Origin: a virus
Strand: one strand, 5' to 3'
DNA: 32,332 bases
Virus record (IMG/VR): IMGVR_UViG_3300024520_000318
Location: 1 to 32,332 of that record
Shown here: positions 30,897-32,332 of the stretch, piece after piece
Layout: every line of letters starts with the position of its first letter
How positions within the stretch are numbered: position 1 is the stretch's first letter
Notes under the pieces: generated by a model
Told to the model about the DNA's origin: nothing
The model's input: the letters and a program-made list of their open reading frames with translations, nothing else
Database searches by the model: none
Program-made: the position numbers and the translations under genes

Positions 30897-32332
30897 TTGT
30901 CTCTTCGGGGGTGTTGGGGTTTAAAAGGTTTTCGAATTTTTCGACGTCGCCGATCTGCAATGCCTCGCCGCGTCTTATCACATCCGACAATTCTAACCGA
31001 TAGCAACGGAGCCGGGAAGCCCCGAAATACCGTCGCACCTGGGCACCGCCGGCGAGGGTTTTTAGGGCGTTGGCTAGCGTCCCCTCGCGTGGTGGTTGAT
31101 CCCCCATTAGTAGCCCCCATTGGCCCCGAAGAGCGGGGACGTTCACAAAAATATATTTCCCCGCAACCTCTACCCCGGCGATCTCCTTTTCGCGGTCTAT
31201 GTAGTGGGCGAGCGCGGCGAGGGTTGCGCCTTGAATTCCGCTGTTACCCATTAGATCCCGGTGCCAATCGGCGATCTCGCCCTGGACCAAAAAGCGCGCC
31301 CCGGTGGCTACGTTTCTGGTTTGCGCCAAAAATTTCGCGTGTTGGGCTATTGCGCCGGGGCGTCCGTATTCGTCCAACACCCAACCGGCGGTGAAATCCC
31401 GCCCCCCCATGTATCCCAGGAAATCGCGTGGGGCGGTGTTGTGTTTCACATGTAGGATCCGCTCCGCGATGGCTAGCAAGTCATCCCGGCCTAAATTTTC
31501 AGTCAGTTTGAGCGCGTCCCCGTTGTTTGCGGCGATGATCAAGCGTGGACACCCCCGAAGGGTTGCCGATGGTAGATTTTTTCGACGTAGTTGGCGGGTG
31601 CTTTCACCGATTAGGGTGCGAAAACCGCCCGAAAAACCGTCGCCGCCGTCGAAACTTTGGAACATTTCATCCACCAAAACCACGGGGTTTCGCGTCAGGG
31701 CGTCGTTAAATTTGCCCGTCGCATCGGCGTAGGACGTGGCGCCGGAACCCCAAAGGGACGCGATGCCCGAGGCAAACAATCCTTTACCAGACGATGGTGG
31801 TCCCTCTATGTATAGGGCGCACGTTGGATGATCCAAACGGGCGGAAGTGGCTATCCAATCCAACATTTTTTCGTGATAGGCGCCGGAAAACTCTTTAAGC
31901 CACGCCGCGACGTCTTTATTTTCACGCGCGGGGATATCCACGGGGATACAACACCCGTCTATCAACGTCCCCCCGTTTATTTCGGAATGAAAAACGCTTT
32001 TTTTCCGGCCCATTTCCACGATTACATCCACCGCTTGCCGCCCGTAGTCGGCTAGATATTCGCTGATCCCCCTGGGTTTGCGTTGGGGGTTTCGGGTTTC
32101 CATCCCGGGAATTTTGCACCATTGCTCCAGGGCTTGACATACCGCCGGGGACGTCACCGGCGGGCGGTAGGTCTGCCCTTCGGTGTCTTGAATATAGTAG
32201 CTGGAACCGTGGTAGACGATCGGGGGTTGATCGCTCTGGACCCGTTGGGAAATTTCGGCGCGTGCGTTTCGTTTCGCGCGGTCAATATCGACCAAATAAC
32301 AACACCGATCCCATAGATCCTCTAAGGTAATT
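30850..32332 (-). CDS. SF3-type helicase (D5-like), 5' end beyond window edge
   Basis: The C-terminal 493 residues are visible; the frame is open to the window edge and the residues upstream of TTG 32295 (LEDLWDRCCYLVDIDR) look coding, so the gene is cut, not started there. Walker A GPPSSGKG (about 177-184 from the visible edge), Walker B VVLVDEM, and an IIAANN sensor segment match superfamily 3 replicative helicases, often fused to a primase that here would lie outside the window. It likely opens the fork for the polymerase of this operon. Its stop overlaps the nuclease gene by 47 bases. The region between residues about 60 and 160 holds the domain before the motor, resembling D5_N. Confidence 0.82.
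   Translation of the reverse strand, partial: ITLEDLWDRCCYLVDIDRAKRNARAEISQRVQSDQPPIVYHGSSYYIQDTEGQTYRPPVTSPAVCQALEQWCKIPGMETRNPQRKPRGISEYLADYGRQAVDVIVEMGRKKSVFHSEINGGTLIDGCCIPVDIPARENKDVAAWLKEFSGAYHEKMLDWIATSARLDHPTCALYIEGPPSSGKGLFASGIASLWGSGATSYADATGKFNDALTRNPVVLVDEMFQSFDGGDGFSGGFRTLIGESTRQLRRKNLPSATLRGCPRLIIAANNGDALKLTENLGRDDLLAIAERILHVKHNTAPRDFLGYMGGRDFTAGWVLDEYGRPGAIAQHAKFLAQTRNVATGARFLVQGEIADWHRDLMGNSGIQGATLAALAHYIDREKEIAGVEVAGKYIFVNVPALRGQWGLLMGDQPPREGTLANALKTLAGGAQVRRYFGASRLRCYRLELSDVIRRGEALQIGDVEKFENLLNPNTPEETNERADPSINYTNPKI

Noticed and set aside
1-32332. tRNA genes, CRISPR arrays, insertion sequences, integrase or attachment sites
   Set aside because: None could be recognised by eye on either strand; a dedicated tRNA scan would be needed to exclude tRNA genes fully.

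Overview
The window reads as part of the genome of a tailed bacteriophage of the siphovirus type (long non-contractile tail). It holds a terminase large subunit, portal, scaffold, HK97-type capsid, head-tail connectors, tail tube, tail assembly chaperones with a frameshift, tape measure and tail-tip genes. No integrase, repressor, tRNA or host-like metabolic gene is visible. Host and phage genus cannot be named from sequence alone. The family A DNA polymerase carries Tyr at the position equivalent to E. coli residue 762, which is common in virulent aquatic phages; a lytic lifestyle is an inference. GATC and CTAG are both unusually common.

Layout. Bases 1-844 hold no convincing gene: an AT-rich stretch with short direct repeats, an array of seven GATC sites inside A/T hairpins, and a small dyad. 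From 845 to 22895 the plus strand carries the late module: terminase, portal, scaffold, capsid, small virion proteins, a probable peptidoglycan-acting enzyme, connectors, tail tube, fibre-like proteins, tail chaperones, tape measure, a very large tail-tip protein with sialidase-type Asp boxes, a hub-like protein and a coiled-coil/transmembrane holin candidate. From 22848 to the right edge the minus strand carries the replication and DNA-modification module, listed here from right to left in transcription order: SF3 helicase (cut by the window edge), PD-(D/E)XK nuclease with a long C-terminal extension, a 34-residue membrane peptide, two small genes, a cytosine-methylase-like protein, an SF2 helicase, a probable ssDNA-binding protein, DNA polymerase, an adenine methyltransferase and a RuvC-like resolvase. 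The two modules converge and overlap tail to tail at 22848-22895.

The most unusual region is 4199-5210. Three small minus-strand genes sit between scaffold and major capsid genes, which are normally adjacent. Two copies of a 66-bp promoter/leader element drive them. The copies are 64/66 identical, and the only two differences together equal an exact inversion of a 12-bp operator-like core. One copy is preceded on the same strand by a rho-independent terminator, so the cassette looks like two independently regulated accessory units (morons).

Other structures worth notice are a canonical T TTT TTG slippery heptamer joining the two tail chaperone frames, competing hairpins just after the capsid gene, a perfect 54-bp tandem duplication in a small virion gene, and a strong internal ribosome binding site that would release the C-terminal 353 residues of the nuclease fusion as a separate protein. 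Many start codons were moved downstream of the longest open frame because ribosome binding sites and 1-11 nt stop/start overlaps fit the shorter form.
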